A stretch of DNA of 45,001 nucleotides from the NCBI RefSeq assembly GCF_009765735.1, contig NZ_LMUW01000210.1, positions 1-45,001 on the forward strand, in the 5' to 3' direction. Below, one piece after another: positions 1-8,940 of this stretch. This DNA is from Xenophilus sp. L33 (lineage in GTDB: Bacteria > Pseudomonadota > Gammaproteobacteria > Burkholderiales > Burkholderiaceae_C). The notes beneath the pieces are model-generated. The model was not told the origin of the DNA. It was given only the letters and a program-made list of their open reading frames with translations, and did not search any database. Made by a program: the position numbers and the translations under genes. Position 1 is the stretch's first letter; each line of letters starts with the position of its first letter.

Positions 1-18
1 CCGGAGGAATTTACGTGC

Positions 19-524
19 CTACAGGTGGAGGAGTTTGAAGTGTCGTTCGGGGTTCAGCTCGAAGATCGTCGAGTGGTGGACCAGGCGATCGATGGCCGCT
101 ACCGTCATGCCGGCGTCGGGGAACACGGTGTCCCAGCCCGAGAAGGGCTGGTTGGCCGTGATGAGGATGCTGCGCCGTTCGTAGCGCTCGGCGATCAGTT
201 CGAACAGCACGCTGGTCTCGGCCTGGTCCTTCCGGACGTACGAGATGTCGTCAAGAATGAGCAGGTCGTAGCGGTCGAGCTTGGCGAGGGCCTGGGGAAG
301 CAGAAGGGTCTGGCGGGCAGCCTGCAGGCGCTGCACCATCTCGCTGGTGCGCATATAGAGCACGCGCCGGCCGGCCTCGATCAGCGCGTGGCCGATGCCG
401 CACCCGACATGGCTCTTGCCCACGCCGGGGGGACCAAAAATCAATATGTTGGCGCCCTTGTCGAGCCACGAATCCCCGCTGGCCAGCGCCAAGACATGGG
501 CGAAGACCGAGCCGCCGGGCGCCT
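19..524 (-). pseudogene. istB: IS21-family helper ATPase IstB, truncated
   Basis: IstB is the AAA+ ATPase that assists the IS21 transposase IstA. The readable part (157 codons from 492 down to 19) carries a Walker A motif GPPGVGKS, the segment LYMRTSEMVQRLQAAR, a Walker B stretch LLILDDISYV and a sensor-1 region ITANQPF, all typical of IS21 IstB. Family members are usually about 240-260 residues, so the N-terminal third is missing. In-frame sequence upstream continues as related-looking protein but meets a TAG stop at 522-524, and no istA is found on either side. The last residues (after FELNPER) also differ from the usual IstB ending. I read this as a decayed IS21 remnant, not a working element. 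Confidence 0.8.
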
Positions 525-1197
525 AGAACTGCATGAGGCTCTGACTCACGCTGTTGTCGGCCAGCGGCCCCGGAGAGAGCGTTGCTGATGTCTTCGGCGC
601 CAGTACCACCTACGCACGGGCCCAGCTGCGCTGCCCGTTGAACGATCGCACCGAAAACCGGGATGGCCGCGATCGACCCCCGGCGGCCATCGCTGGCGAG
701 GCCACGTGTCGCCGGCGCGGAGCGCGCAGCCAGATCTAGGTCCATGCCGACATCCTCGCGAGCGGCGTAGCCCTTAGGCAGAGCGGTAGCGCACTTGGCC
801 CCCCGCAGACGGTCCAGCCTGCATCCGCCTGCGACATGTCGGCCAGCGCGCGCGGCAGAAAGCGCCAGGCAGAACGCGGCTGGAGCCGGCCACGGCGTGA
901 TTCAACTCGCGAAGCGATCGAAAAAGCGAGACCAGCTTCGAATCTGCGCATGGGCCACGCTGCCGGTGAGGGCATCAACCGAGCCCGGTGTTCGAGTCAT
1001 GGGCTTGGGAGTGGGTTCACCTTTCGGGACGGCCCGGCAAGAGCTTATCGCGAGAAACCCGACGCTTGCGCAGCGTCGGAACGCTCGCACCCCAGAGTCG
1101 GTTGTTGCCGACAGTTGGATCACTGCTGCCGGCCAAAAGTGCGTTCGGCGCGACGCACGGGCCGCGTGCCAACTCATCCAACTGTGAAGGATTCAAC
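525..1197. other. Stretch without a recognisable gene
   Basis: No open frame here reads like a protein; the frames present are Arg/Ala/Pro-rich and look like chance frames in GC-rich DNA. One perfect 7-bp inverted repeat (CGACGCT, 5-nt loop, AGCGTCG) lies at 1060-1078 without a T-run. It could be a leader or regulatory hairpin for the small gene starting at 1198. The left part may be worn IS21 sequence. Confidence 0.4.
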
Positions 1198-1445
1198 ATG
1201 TCCAGCCATATCCAGCACACCGGCGGCAGCGATCCGAAGCAGGGCCAGACCAAGGCATCGCAGACCAAACAAGCCACTCAAGGAACCCAGGAAAACTCGC
1301 CCGGTGCGCGAAACAACAGCAGCAGACCGGTGAGCAAAATCACAAGAGCTCCGGCAATCAGGCAGACGGCCACAACAGCGGCCAGCGCGGCGGTAGTCAT
1401 GACCAGCACGTGAAGGCCGGCCAGCAAAGCCACAAGAACAGCTGA
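1198..1445 (+). pseudogene. Small Gln/Ser/His-rich hydrophilic protein, apparent frameshift
   Basis: Reading from ATG 1198 (preceded by GAAGGATTCAAC, a plausible ribosome site) gives a very hydrophilic protein rich in Gln, Thr, Lys and Ser (for example GGSDPKQGQTKASQTKQ) that ends at 1413. From about 1300 onward the original frame turns into ordinary Arg/Ala/Thr sequence. A neighbouring frame takes up the same style (QQQQTGEQNHKSSGNQ, then HDQHVKAGQQSHKNS) and stops at 1445, four bases before a strong terminator. The change of frame lies between roughly 1280 and 1305. The low-complexity composition resembles small stress-associated proteins of Burkholderiales, but I do not recognise a named family. 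Either a single indel (mutation or assembly error) split the gene, or the two frames are used deliberately. Confidence 0.5.
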
Positions 1446-1448
1446 TAG

Positions 1449-1478
1449 AAAAAAGCCCGATGCGAATCGGGCTTTTTT
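1449..1478. terminator. Bidirectional rho-independent terminator
   Basis: A perfect inverted repeat: six A, GCCCGAT, loop GCGA, ATCGGGC, six T. It sits four bases after the second-frame stop of the small Gln-rich gene and 12 bases before the end of the convergent short-chain dehydrogenase gene, so it can end transcription from both sides. Confidence 0.92.
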
Positions 1479-1490
1479 CGGGGCGCTGCC

Positions 1491-2285
1491 TCAAGCCTTC
1501 TCTGCCGTGCCCGGCGCGGCCTGCTTGCGATGCTGATCTGCCATCACCTGGGATGGAAGCACCTTCGCCATGATGACCTGCAGCTTGTTCTTCAATCCCG
1601 CGACCGCGTCCGCCTTGCCATCTTGCATGGCCTTGAACCCGACCTCGGCCACCTCCGCCGGGTCCATCTTCTTCTCCGTGCCAACCTTTGTATCGAGCAT
1701 ATCCGCCCGTGCGAAAAACTCGGTATCGGTGGCGCCAGGCATCAGGCAGGTGACCGTCACGCCGGTGTCCTTCAGTTCGTCGCGCAGCGCCGCCGTGAAG
1801 GAGTCGACGAAGGCCTTGGTGGCGTTGTAGACCGCCTGGAAGCTGCCCGGCATGAACCCGGCGATCGACCCGGTGACCAGGATCCTGCCGGTGCCCTGGG
1901 CGCGCATCTGCCCGCCGATCAAATGCAGCAGGTGGAGCGTGCCTGTGATGTTCGTGTCGACCACATGTTGTACATCACCGAATTCCTGATCGAGAAAGGC
2001 CTTGCCCAAACCATGGCCTGCATTTGCCAGCAGCGCGTCGACCCGGCGATCGCCGAGCGCAGCGACGAGTTGCTCCACACCGGCTCGACGAGCGAGCTCC
2101 ACCTGGACGGTTTGCACCTCGGCGCCGAGGGCTCGGCAGTCGGCGGCCGCGTCATCCAGCGGCTGGTCCGCGGCCAGCAGCAGATCGTACCCGCCCTGGG
2201 CGCAGCACTTCGCCAGGTTGTAACCGATTCCCGACGATGCGCCGGTGACGATCGCCAATTGGCGGGGTGAGGTTGTACTTGTCAT
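1491..2285 (-). CDS. Short-chain dehydrogenase/reductase (SDR), classical type
   Basis: A 264-residue NAD(P)-dependent oxidoreductase of the classical SDR family. The glycine-rich cofactor motif TGASSGIG lies at residues 14-21, the NAG motif at about 88-90, and the catalytic triad is Ser140, Tyr153 and Lys157 (YNATK). The substrate cannot be told from sequence. I chose ATG 2285 because AAGGAG lies 6-7 bases upstream; the open frame runs 40 codons further up without a ribosome site. The C-terminal tail (after about 215) is Lys/Met-rich and resembles SDRs annotated in Burkholderiales as general-stress oxidoreductases. It is divergent from the zinc alcohol dehydrogenase that starts at 2497, so the two may share the 210-bp intergenic control region. 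It ends just before the terminator at 1449-1478. Confidence 0.9.
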   Translation of the reverse strand: MTSTTSPRQLAIVTGASSGIGYNLAKCCAQGGYDLLLAADQPLDDAAADCRALGAEVQTVQVELARRAGVEQLVAALGDRRVDALLANAGHGLGKAFLDQEFGDVQHVVDTNITGTLHLLHLIGGQMRAQGTGRILVTGSIAGFMPGSFQAVYNATKAFVDSFTAALRDELKDTGVTVTCLMPGATDTEFFARADMLDTKVGTEKKMDPAEVAEVGFKAMQDGKADAVAGLKNKLQVIMAKVLPSQVMADQHRKQAAPGTAEKA

Positions 2286-2496
2286 GTCGAGCTCCTTGGT
2301 CAGTCGGGGGTAGGTCTGCGCGCGTCGCTCGTTTCCGCGTCTCGCCCAGAGAGCGGCCAAGCTACTCTGCGGCGCGACGGAGTTCATCGGAGTTGCGCCT
2401 TTCACAAGGTGAGCGCATTCCTACCGCATCGACGACGCAATGACGACAGTGCTCTGGCAGTTCAGCAAACAAGCTAAGTCAATAAAGGAGAATTTC

Positions 2497-3660
2497 ATGC
2501 TCGCATTGACCTATCAAGGCTCCAAGGATGTCCGCGTCGAGACCGTTCCAGATCCGGTGCTCATGGCCGACGACGACATCATTCTGAGGGTCACCGCGAC
2601 CGCCATCTGCGGCTCCGACCTCCATATCTATCGGGGCAAGATCCCGATGATGAAAGACGGAGATATCCTTGGACATGAATTCATGGGCGTTGTGGAAGAC
2701 GTCGGCGTCGGGGTTACCCGAGTCCAACGTGGCGACCGGGTCGTGATCCCGTTCGTGATCGCATGCGGCGCCTGCTTCTACTGCAACAAGTCCTTGTTCG
2801 CGGGGTGCGAGAACACCAACCCGGGACGGGGCGCGATTCTAAACAAGAAATCGGCAACGGCAGGCGCGGGCCTGTTCGGCTACAGTCACCTGTACGGCGG
2901 CTACCCGGGCGGCCAGGCGGAGTTCGTTCGTGTTCCGAAGGCGAACGTCGGGCCGATCAAGATTCCGGATGTGTTGAGCGACGAGCAGGTGCTGTTCCTC
3001 TCGGACATTCTTCCAACGGGTTACCAGGCCGCCGTGAATGCACAGCTCGGGCCGGGATCGAGCGTTGCGATCCTCGGAGCCGGTCCCGTCGGGCTGATGG
3101 CCGCAGCTTCAGCGAAGTTTCTCGGCGCGGAGAAGATCTTCATGATCGACCACCACGCCTACCGACTGGCTTTCGCACGCGACACCTATGGCGTCATTCC
3201 CATCAATTTCGACGAGGACGACGATCCCGCCGACACCATCCTGAAAGCGACCGGCGGTCACGGAGTCGACGCGACGATCGATGCCGTGGGCTTCGAGGCC
3301 AAGGGCAGCGCCCTGGAGAGCGCCCTAACAGCGGTGAAGCTTGAAGGCTCGAGCGGTCAGGCGTTGCGGCAGTGCATCGCCGCGACGCGCCGCGGCGGTG
3401 TGGTGAGCGTGCCGGGCGTCTATGCGGGTTTCATCCACGGCTTTCTGTTCGGCGATGCCTTCGAGAAGGGTCTCATCTTCAAGATGGGACAAACCCACGC
3501 CCAGCTTTACATGCCGGAGCTGCTCGAGCACATCGGCAACGGCATGCTCAAGCCCGAGGTCATCATTACCCACCGCATGCCGCTCTCGGACGCGCGCAAG
3601 GGCTACGAGATCTTCGAGAAGAAGGAACAAGACTGCCGAAAGGTTGTCCTGACGCCTTGA
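2497..3660 (+). CDS. Zinc-dependent alcohol dehydrogenase (formaldehyde dehydrogenase-like MDR)
   Basis: A 387-residue medium-chain dehydrogenase. Catalytic zinc ligands appear as Cys38 (ICGSDLH) with His60-Glu61 (GHEFMG). Four cysteines at 90, 93, 96 and 104 form the structural zinc lobe. The NAD(P)-binding Rossmann motif GAGPVG is at 194-199. Length, the GHEFMG motif and the long insert after residue 285 match the glutathione-independent formaldehyde dehydrogenase/threonine-dehydrogenase-like group, but the substrate is not certain. The start at 2497 is set by AAAGGAG about 6 bases upstream; an in-frame ATG at 2440 has no ribosome site. It stands alone on the plus strand, divergent from the SDR gene. 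Together they suggest aldehyde or alcohol detoxification. Confidence 0.9.
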   Translation: MLALTYQGSKDVRVETVPDPVLMADDDIILRVTATAICGSDLHIYRGKIPMMKDGDILGHEFMGVVEDVGVGVTRVQRGDRVVIPFVIACGACFYCNKSLFAGCENTNPGRGAILNKKSATAGAGLFGYSHLYGGYPGGQAEFVRVPKANVGPIKIPDVLSDEQVLFLSDILPTGYQAAVNAQLGPGSSVAILGAGPVGLMAAASAKFLGAEKIFMIDHHAYRLAFARDTYGVIPINFDEDDDPADTILKATGGHGVDATIDAVGFEAKGSALESALTAVKLEGSSGQALRQCIAATRRGGVVSVPGVYAGFIHGFLFGDAFEKGLIFKMGQTHAQLYMPELLEHIGNGMLKPEVIITHRMPLSDARKGYEIFEKKEQDCRKVVLTP

Positions 3661-3970
3661 TACCACTCGCAACACTAGACCGCTGTTGTCATTCGCCAGC
3701 ACGGAGCGTCTTGAAGTCGATTCGCGAAAACGAACCGATTGCCGCGCTGGTCTCGACGAGGACTTGAATTAGTTCCCGACTTCGTCTGATCACAAAATCC
3801 GGCTCCGCAGCCTCATCATTCAGTCGGCATGCAAAAATTCCGTTCTACGCAGGTTTCGTGGGAATCATTCGGCGAATTCCTAGGGCGTCTACGCGGAAGC
3901 GCCCCTCGACAACGGGCCAGCGATCCGCGGCATTTAAAACCATAACGGGCGAGCAGCTTAATTGCCGCTG
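3661..3970. other. Intergenic stretch, no gene seen
   Basis: About 310 bases between the alcohol dehydrogenase and the IS630 fragment. It is less GC-rich than its surroundings in places and carries several stops in all frames. No ORF, clear terminator or repeat stands out. Confidence 0.5.
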
Positions 3971-4280
3971 CTAGCTGTCGAGGTCGACGGACGCCGAGCG
4001 GGAGGAGCTCAAGGCGCTGACCTTGCGACGCAAGACGGCGCGGGCCCTGGCGCTTGGAGCGCGCATCGTGCTGGCCTGCGCCGACGGGCAGGACAACAAG
4101 TTGTTGCTGCGCGACAGCGCGTCACACCGCAGATGGTGAGCAAGTCCGGGCACGGTGCGTCGACCATCGACTCGACGGCCTGCGGGACGCGGCGCGATCT
4201 GCGGTGATCGCCAAGACGCTGGAGAGCGTGCCACGCGGAGAGACCGACAGGAGCACGCGCACCATGGCCAGCGCAGACGG
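3971..4280 (+). pseudogene. IS630-family transposase N-terminal fragment
   Basis: Pieces of an IS630 transposase read in different frames. The first is an N-terminal helix-turn-helix region (AEREELKALTLRR, then LALGARIVLACADGQDNK). After a frame change comes VTPQMVSK, and after another HRLDGLRD followed by VIAKTLESVPRGET and STRTMASA. The usual segment between the last two (the region ending in a Pro-Arg-rich turn) is deleted, and the whole catalytic DDE domain is missing. This is a short, multiply broken remnant. It abuts a truncated gene on the opposite strand at about 4280. Confidence 0.7.
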
Positions 4281-4425
4281 GCGGAATGAAGAAGGTCCGA
4301 GCGGACATGCCGCCATGGATGACATGCGTGGACTTTAAGTCGATCTGGGGCTGAGCGAGCATGTGCTTTTCAAGTTCGCGAACCTTATCGGGCGGCAGCC
4401 GCGCCGTCGAGGATCGAAACGTCAT
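4281..4425 (-). pseudogene. Truncated unknown gene cut by the IS630 fragment
   Basis: About 48 residues of protein-like sequence on the minus strand, starting at MTFRSSTARLPPDKVRELE and passing through HMLAQPQIDLKSTHV to ARTFFIPP. The frame then runs into antisense IS630 sequence and loses meaning. Upstream of the Met the frame stays open for about 35 more codons, so the real start could be higher. I cannot name the family; the style resembles small mobile-element or phage-associated proteins. Only the N-terminal part survives. Confidence 0.35.
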
Positions 4426-4536
4426 AGGCCTTGTACTGAACTCGAGGTGCAACCCCTCGACCAAGACGGCATCGCCATCAACGATGCAATCTTGAACGAA
4501 CCACCCGAGGGCGAAGGCCTCGAAGACGTAGACGAC

Positions 4537-5889
4537 TTAAGGCCGGTCTCCCGAGTTCGGCGTAAGGCGCAGCGACTGCAGGCCCAGCTTGTCGCGCAGC
4601 TCCGCGACCTCGGCCGCAACCACCGGCGCCGCCTGGTTGCCCCAGCTGTTGCGGAGGTAGGTCGCGACGTCGGCGATCTCGGCGTCACTGAGCTTCCAGG
4701 CGAAGCTCGGCATCGCGAGCGGCGTCGGAGCGTCGGTGCTGGTGCCGACTCGGCCGCCGGCCAGGATCAGGTGCAGCAGGCCAGTCGCGTCGGACTGCTG
4801 CAGCATCGCGTCATTGCCGAGCGGCGGGAAAAGCCGCGACTGCCCGACGCCGTTCTGCAGGTGGCAAGCGGCGCAGACATCGGCATAGATGGCTGCGCCC
4901 CGCCGCATCGCACCCGCATCGGGTGACACCGTCGCGGCGGCGGGACTCGCGGGCAGCGTCTTGAGGTAGACCGCGACCGCATGCACGTCGGCCTGGCTCA
5001 TCAAGGAGGTCGAGTAGCCCACCACCTCGCCCATCGAACCGCCGGCGCCGGCATGCGCGCTGCGCCCGCTGCGCAGGAATTCGACGAGCTCGTCGACGCT
5101 CCAGTTGCCCAGGCCGGTGCGCTTGTTGCCGGTGAGGTCGGGCGCCAGCCAGTTGTCGAGCTTGCCGCCCTGGAAGTCCTGGCCCGCGCGATCGGCACCC
5201 AGCGCATTCTTCGGCGTGTGGCAGGCGCCGCAGTGCCCGAGGCCGTTGACGATGTAGGCGCCGCGATTCCACTCGGCCGACTGGCTCGGATCGGGCTGGA
5301 ATGCATCCCCGTGCAGGAACAGCAGGTTCCAGCCCTTGACCGCAAAGCGGATGTCGAGCGGAAACGGCAGCTTGTTCCTGGGCGGGTCATAGTGCACCGG
5401 CGGCGTGCTCTGCAAGAAGGCCAGCAACGCGTCGGTATCTTCTCGGCTGACTTTTCGAAACCAGGGATACGGAAAGGCCGGGTACAGGTTCTCACCATAC
5501 GCGCCGATGCCATCGTGCATCGCGCGATAGAACTGGTCGCTGCGCCAGGCGCCGATGCCGGTCTCCTTGTCCGACGTGATGTTCGACGAGTAGATGGTGC
5601 CGAACGGCGTGTTCAGGCCGAGGCCGCCGGCCAGGGGTTCGCCACCAGGCCGCGCGTGGCAGGACATGCAGTCGCCGACCGCCACCAGGTACTGGCCACG
5701 CCGAAGTTGCGTCGCATTCGGCGTGCCGTCGGGAATCGCCTGCGTGAGCAGGCTGCTCGGGGTCACGGCGGTCGAGGGATGCGCGGGCAACGGCAACCCC
5801 TGGCCGAATGCCACGCCCGTGAGCGCGAACAGACCCGCGATGCCGGTGGTCGCCAGCCGGCCCGCAAGCGGGGTGAACGCGCGCGTCAT
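4537..5889 (-). CDS. Triheme cytochrome c subunit of FAD-dependent sugar/gluconate dehydrogenase
   Basis: A 450-residue periplasmic, membrane-associated electron-transfer subunit (beta) that carries electrons from the GMC flavoprotein to the respiratory chain. It has a signal-peptide-like N-terminus (residues 1-30) and three heme c sites: CMSCH (74-78), CGACH (220-224) and CAACH (339-343). Length and heme spacing match the cytochrome subunits of membrane gluconate, sorbitol, alcohol and glucose dehydrogenases. The start at 5889 overlaps the stop of the flavoprotein gene (ATGA), and the open frame above it is antisense noise. It is the last gene of the minus-strand respiratory operon; no clear terminator was seen in the 110 bp after it. 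Electrons could go to quinone, to alternative complex III or directly to the oxidase; which one cannot be read from sequence. Confidence 0.93.
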   Translation of the reverse strand: MTRAFTPLAGRLATTGIAGLFALTGVAFGQGLPLPAHPSTAVTPSSLLTQAIPDGTPNATQLRRGQYLVAVGDCMSCHARPGGEPLAGGLGLNTPFGTIYSSNITSDKETGIGAWRSDQFYRAMHDGIGAYGENLYPAFPYPWFRKVSREDTDALLAFLQSTPPVHYDPPRNKLPFPLDIRFAVKGWNLLFLHGDAFQPDPSQSAEWNRGAYIVNGLGHCGACHTPKNALGADRAGQDFQGGKLDNWLAPDLTGNKRTGLGNWSVDELVEFLRSGRSAHAGAGGSMGEVVGYSTSLMSQADVHAVAVYLKTLPASPAAATVSPDAGAMRRGAAIYADVCAACHLQNGVGQSRLFPPLGNDAMLQQSDATGLLHLILAGGRVGTSTDAPTPLAMPSFAWKLSDAEIADVATYLRNSWGNQAAPVVAAEVAELRDKLGLQSLRLTPNSGDRP

Positions 5890-7658
5890 CAGGCCTGTAC
5901 CAGCGGACCCGGACTGCGGAGGTAGCGCGCCACGAGCTCGCGCGCCGCGTGATAGGTCAGTGCCGCGACCGTGCCGGTCGGGTTGTAGCCGGCGTTCTGC
6001 GGAAAGGCACCCGAGCCGAGCGAGAAGACGTTCGACACGTCCCACGACTGCAGGTATTTGTTCACCACGCTCGTGCCCGGGCTGTCGCCCATGATCGCCC
6101 CGCCGGTGTTGTGGGTGGTCTGGTAGGGCGTGACGCTCCACGACCCGGTGCGGCGATTCGGTCCCACTTCACGTGGGTTCATGGCGCGCGCCACCTCAGT
6201 CGCACGGTCGGTCAGGTAGTCCGACATCTTGTGCTCGTTGGGCGTGAAATCGAAGGTCATGCGCAGCATCGGGCGGCCGTGGATGTCGCGATAGGTCGGG
6301 TCCAGGTCGAGGTAGTTGCCGCGGTGGCTCATGCACGAGCCGTGGACGCTGATCTGGAACGCGCGCAGATAATTCTTCGCGGCCGCATGCTTCCACGCCA
6401 GGCCCCATTGCGGCGTGCCCGGCGGCGTGTAGATCATCTCGATCGGCCGGCCCCCCGTGACCATCCCCGCGATGTAGCCGCCGCCGATGAAGCCCAGCCC
6501 GCCGTGGTCGAAGTTGTCGCCGTTGAAATCGTCGATCACGGTCGCCAGTGCGCCCGAGCCGATGAAAGGGTTGAGGATCTTGTCGTCGAAGAAAACGTTG
6601 ACCGAGGACATGGTCTGGTAGGCGTAGTTCTTGCCCACCAAGCCCTCGCCGGTCTTCGGGTCGTAGGGTCGGCCGATGCCCGAGAGCAGCATCAGGCGCA
6701 CGTTATGCAGCACGTAGGCCGAGAGGATCACCAGTTCGGCCGGCTGGAAGAACTCTTCCCCCGCGCAGTTGACGTAGGTCACGCCGGTGGCGTGCTTCTT
6801 GTCCGGGCTGAGCTCGACGCGCAGCACCTCGCACTCGGTCTTGAGTGCGAAGTTGGGCTTGCGCATCAGGTAGGGTAGGAGGGTCGTCTGCGGGCTGGAT
6901 TTCGAGTCGTTGCCGCAGCCGAACTTCTCGCAGAAGCCGCAGTAGGTACAGGCGCCGAGCTGCACGCCCAGCGGGTTCGTGTAAGGCTGCGACAGGTTGC
7001 CGGTTGGATGCGGGAAGGGATGACGGCCGAGCGCGGCCGCGGCTTGGCCGAACAAGGTCGGCGCGTAGGTCTGCGTCATCGGGGGCGTCGGGTACTCGCT
7101 GGCGCGCGGCCCTTCGAACGGGTTGCCGCCCGGCTGGATCTTGCCGCCCAGGTTGCCGGCCCTGCCGCTGGTGCCGCAAAGTTTGTCGAAGGCGTCGTAG
7201 CCGGGCTCGAGCTCGTCGTAGGTCACGCCCCAGTCCTGCACCGCCAAGTCGTCGCGCGTGACGGCGTCTTTGCCGTAGCGCTGCTGGTTGTGGCTCCTGG
7301 CTACGAAGTCGGTCGGCAGGAAGCGCCAGATCTGGCCGTTCCAGTGCACACCACCGCTGCCGACGCCGGTGCCAGGTAGGAAGGAGCCGAGGTGCCGCAT
7401 CGGCAGCGCCTCCTGGTTCAGGTTGTTGCGGATGGTCAGGGTGTCGTCGCTAACGTTCTGGAACAGGTGGTGGCGCCACATGTAGCGCAGTTCGTCCTGC
7501 GCGAAGCCGGTGGCGAAATCGGTTGCGGTGTCGCGCCAGGGCCCACGCTCCAACGCCAGCACGTTCAGGCCGGCATCGCACAGCTGCTGGCCCATGATCG
7601 CGCCGGTCCAGCCGAAGCCGATCAGCACCGCATCAACCGGGGGCAGCGCGCTCGGCAT
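5889..7658 (-). CDS. GMC flavoprotein, catalytic subunit of FAD-dependent sugar/gluconate dehydrogenase
   Basis: A 589-residue GMC oxidoreductase, the catalytic alpha subunit that oxidises a sugar or aldonate in the periplasm. An FAD-binding dinucleotide motif (LIGFGWTG) sits near residues 11-18. A cysteine cluster CTYCGFCEKFGC in the middle matches the [3Fe-4S] site of Burkholderia-type FAD glucose dehydrogenase. The C-terminal active-site region shows TTHNTGG and then FPQNAGYNPTGT, giving the expected His and Asn. There is no signal peptide; in this family the protein is exported with the Tat-signal gamma subunit. The start at 7658 (MPSALPPVDAVL) lies right after the gamma gene's stop at 7661 and just before the FAD motif. 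The substrate could be glucose, gluconate, sorbitol or another polyol. Confidence 0.93.
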   Translation of the reverse strand: MPSALPPVDAVLIGFGWTGAIMGQQLCDAGLNVLALERGPWRDTATDFATGFAQDELRYMWRHHLFQNVSDDTLTIRNNLNQEALPMRHLGSFLPGTGVGSGGVHWNGQIWRFLPTDFVARSHNQQRYGKDAVTRDDLAVQDWGVTYDELEPGYDAFDKLCGTSGRAGNLGGKIQPGGNPFEGPRASEYPTPPMTQTYAPTLFGQAAAALGRHPFPHPTGNLSQPYTNPLGVQLGACTYCGFCEKFGCGNDSKSSPQTTLLPYLMRKPNFALKTECEVLRVELSPDKKHATGVTYVNCAGEEFFQPAELVILSAYVLHNVRLMLLSGIGRPYDPKTGEGLVGKNYAYQTMSSVNVFFDDKILNPFIGSGALATVIDDFNGDNFDHGGLGFIGGGYIAGMVTGGRPIEMIYTPPGTPQWGLAWKHAAAKNYLRAFQISVHGSCMSHRGNYLDLDPTYRDIHGRPMLRMTFDFTPNEHKMSDYLTDRATEVARAMNPREVGPNRRTGSWSVTPYQTTHNTGGAIMGDSPGTSVVNKYLQSWDVSNVFSLGSGAFPQNAGYNPTGTVAALTYHAARELVARYLRSPGPLVQA

Positions 7659-7660
7659 GC

Positions 7661-8449
7661 TCAGGCCTCGCGCCAGCCCGGGCGGCCCTTGAAGCCGACC
7701 GGCGGCAGCGTGAAGGGCTCGCCGTGGCGTGTCACCCACTCCTTGTAGTCGTAGCGTGCGCCCGGAAAACCGATCATCTTCCAGGCGCCCATGTCCTTGT
7801 TGCCGCCGTAGATCGGATCGGAGAAGTAACCCTCCTTGGTGTTTTGCAGCAGCATCATGAAGAAGGACTTGCTGTCGACGCCGCCGTCGAGCTGGATCGA
7901 GCCGCTCTCGAGGCCCTTGAGCAATTGGTCCTGGTCGTCGGGAGACAGGTTGGCGAAACTCGCGCCGTTGAAGTTCGCGGTGGCGTGGCGATCGATCGCG
8001 GCGATCGCGGCTCGGTAGAGCTGGGCCGGTGTGAAGCGGCTCTGATAGCCCTGCTCAGGGGTGCCTTTGGGCCATGGACCGCCGAGGTAGTAGTGGTCGC
8101 CCTGGCCGAAGCGCCCAGCGAGCTGCCGGTCCAAGAAGAAGGGCACGTTGGCCTCGACCGCACCGGGGCCTACCTCGTCGTCGGGGATCAGCCGTGCGAG
8201 CGCAGCGTCAATGAAGGCCGCCTCGACCGGCGTGAAGAAGATCAGGCCCGGGTTGCTGTCGGCGATGGCAGGGGGGCTGTCGGCCGCCCCTTCTTGCCAG
8301 GGCACCGCGCCGCGATAGGTCGCGGGCTGGGCGCCCAGCTCGCCGTCGTGAAGCGCCGGCGCGGCTTTAATGGCGCCGACCACGCCGGCGGCCCCGGCCA
8401 CGGCACTGCCGATCATGAAACGTCGTCGATCAAGAGTCACCTTGGCCAT
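7661..8449 (-). CDS. Gluconate/sugar dehydrogenase gamma subunit (Tat 'subunit 3')
   Basis: A 262-residue small subunit of the FAD dehydrogenase complex (gluconate 2-dehydrogenase subunit 3 family). It begins with a twin-arginine signal (DRRRFMIGSAVAGAAG) that would carry the folded flavoprotein partner to the periplasm. The body contains the family-type LIPDDEVGPGA and the aromatic C-terminal part GARYDYKEWV. The gene order gamma-alpha-cytochrome is that of the Burkholderia FAD-glucose dehydrogenase operon. ATG 8449 has AAGGA five bases upstream. A 104-bp gap separates it from the end of the oxidase subunit IV gene. This is the longest gap in the whole minus-strand train and could hold a separate promoter. 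Confidence 0.92.
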   Translation of the reverse strand: MAKVTLDRRRFMIGSAVAGAAGVVGAIKAAPALHDGELGAQPATYRGAVPWQEGAADSPPAIADSNPGLIFFTPVEAAFIDAALARLIPDDEVGPGAVEANVPFFLDRQLAGRFGQGDHYYLGGPWPKGTPEQGYQSRFTPAQLYRAAIAAIDRHATANFNGASFANLSPDDQDQLLKGLESGSIQLDGGVDSKSFFMMLLQNTKEGYFSDPIYGGNKDMGAWKMIGFPGARYDYKEWVTRHGEPFTLPPVGFKGRPGWREA

Positions 8450-8553
8450 CGTGTCCTTGCTCCGGTCCTGCGTGATCGTAGTGAGCGACCTGCGTGAGTC
8501 TCGTAGGAAGGCGCCGCGTCGCGACCGGCCTCATTTGATCGAGCCACGCGCCT

Positions 8554-8940
8554 TCAAGGCCGATGCACCTGCGTCAGGACTGGAGCGACGGCCGCCGGTT
8601 GCTGATACGCAGTCGCCTCGTCGGCCCGCGGCCCGAAATCCACCAGGCTCAACCCGCCCAGAACGCACAGCACGCCCAGGCCGACGCCGGCAGCCGTGCG
8701 GACCAGCGCCGGCGCCTCGTTCAGCGCCATAAAAATCCAGCCGACCAGCGCCGCCTTGACCAGAGCGATGCCGATGCCTGCGATCAGGTTGCCGACGCCC
8801 AGATGGAAATGCGCGCTTGCCGCACTTGTCGCCAGCAACAGCAGCAGCGCCAGCCAGGTCCACACGTAGACGCGGCGCGCGTGCCTGAAGCGCGCGAGCG
8901 GCGAGTCGGCAGCGGGCGTCGAGTCGGAACGGACATTCAT
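8554..8940 (-). CDS. Cytochrome c oxidase subunit IV-like membrane protein
   Basis: A 128-residue membrane protein with three hydrophobic segments (about 26-43, 51-73 and 81-100), the layout of bacterial oxidase subunit IV (CyoD/CtaF type). The segment GIGIALVKAALVGWIFM is typical of that family. It is not catalytic; subunit IV helps assemble or stabilise the subunit I/III core. ATG 8940 overlaps the stop of subunit III by 4 nt. The C-terminal tail (about 105-128) is polar and Pro/Ala/Gln-rich. It closes the oxidase part of the operon. Confidence 0.87.
   Translation of the reverse strand: MNVRSDSTPAADSPLARFRHARRVYVWTWLALLLLLATSAASAHFHLGVGNLIAGIGIALVKAALVGWIFMALNEAPALVRTAAGVGLGVLCVLGGLSLVDFGPRADEATAYQQPAAVAPVLTQVHRP

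Noticed and set aside
763..800. Possible tRNA-like D-arm text GGCAGAGCGGTAGCGCA
   Set aside because: No matching acceptor stem, anticodon loop or T-arm nearby; not a tRNA.
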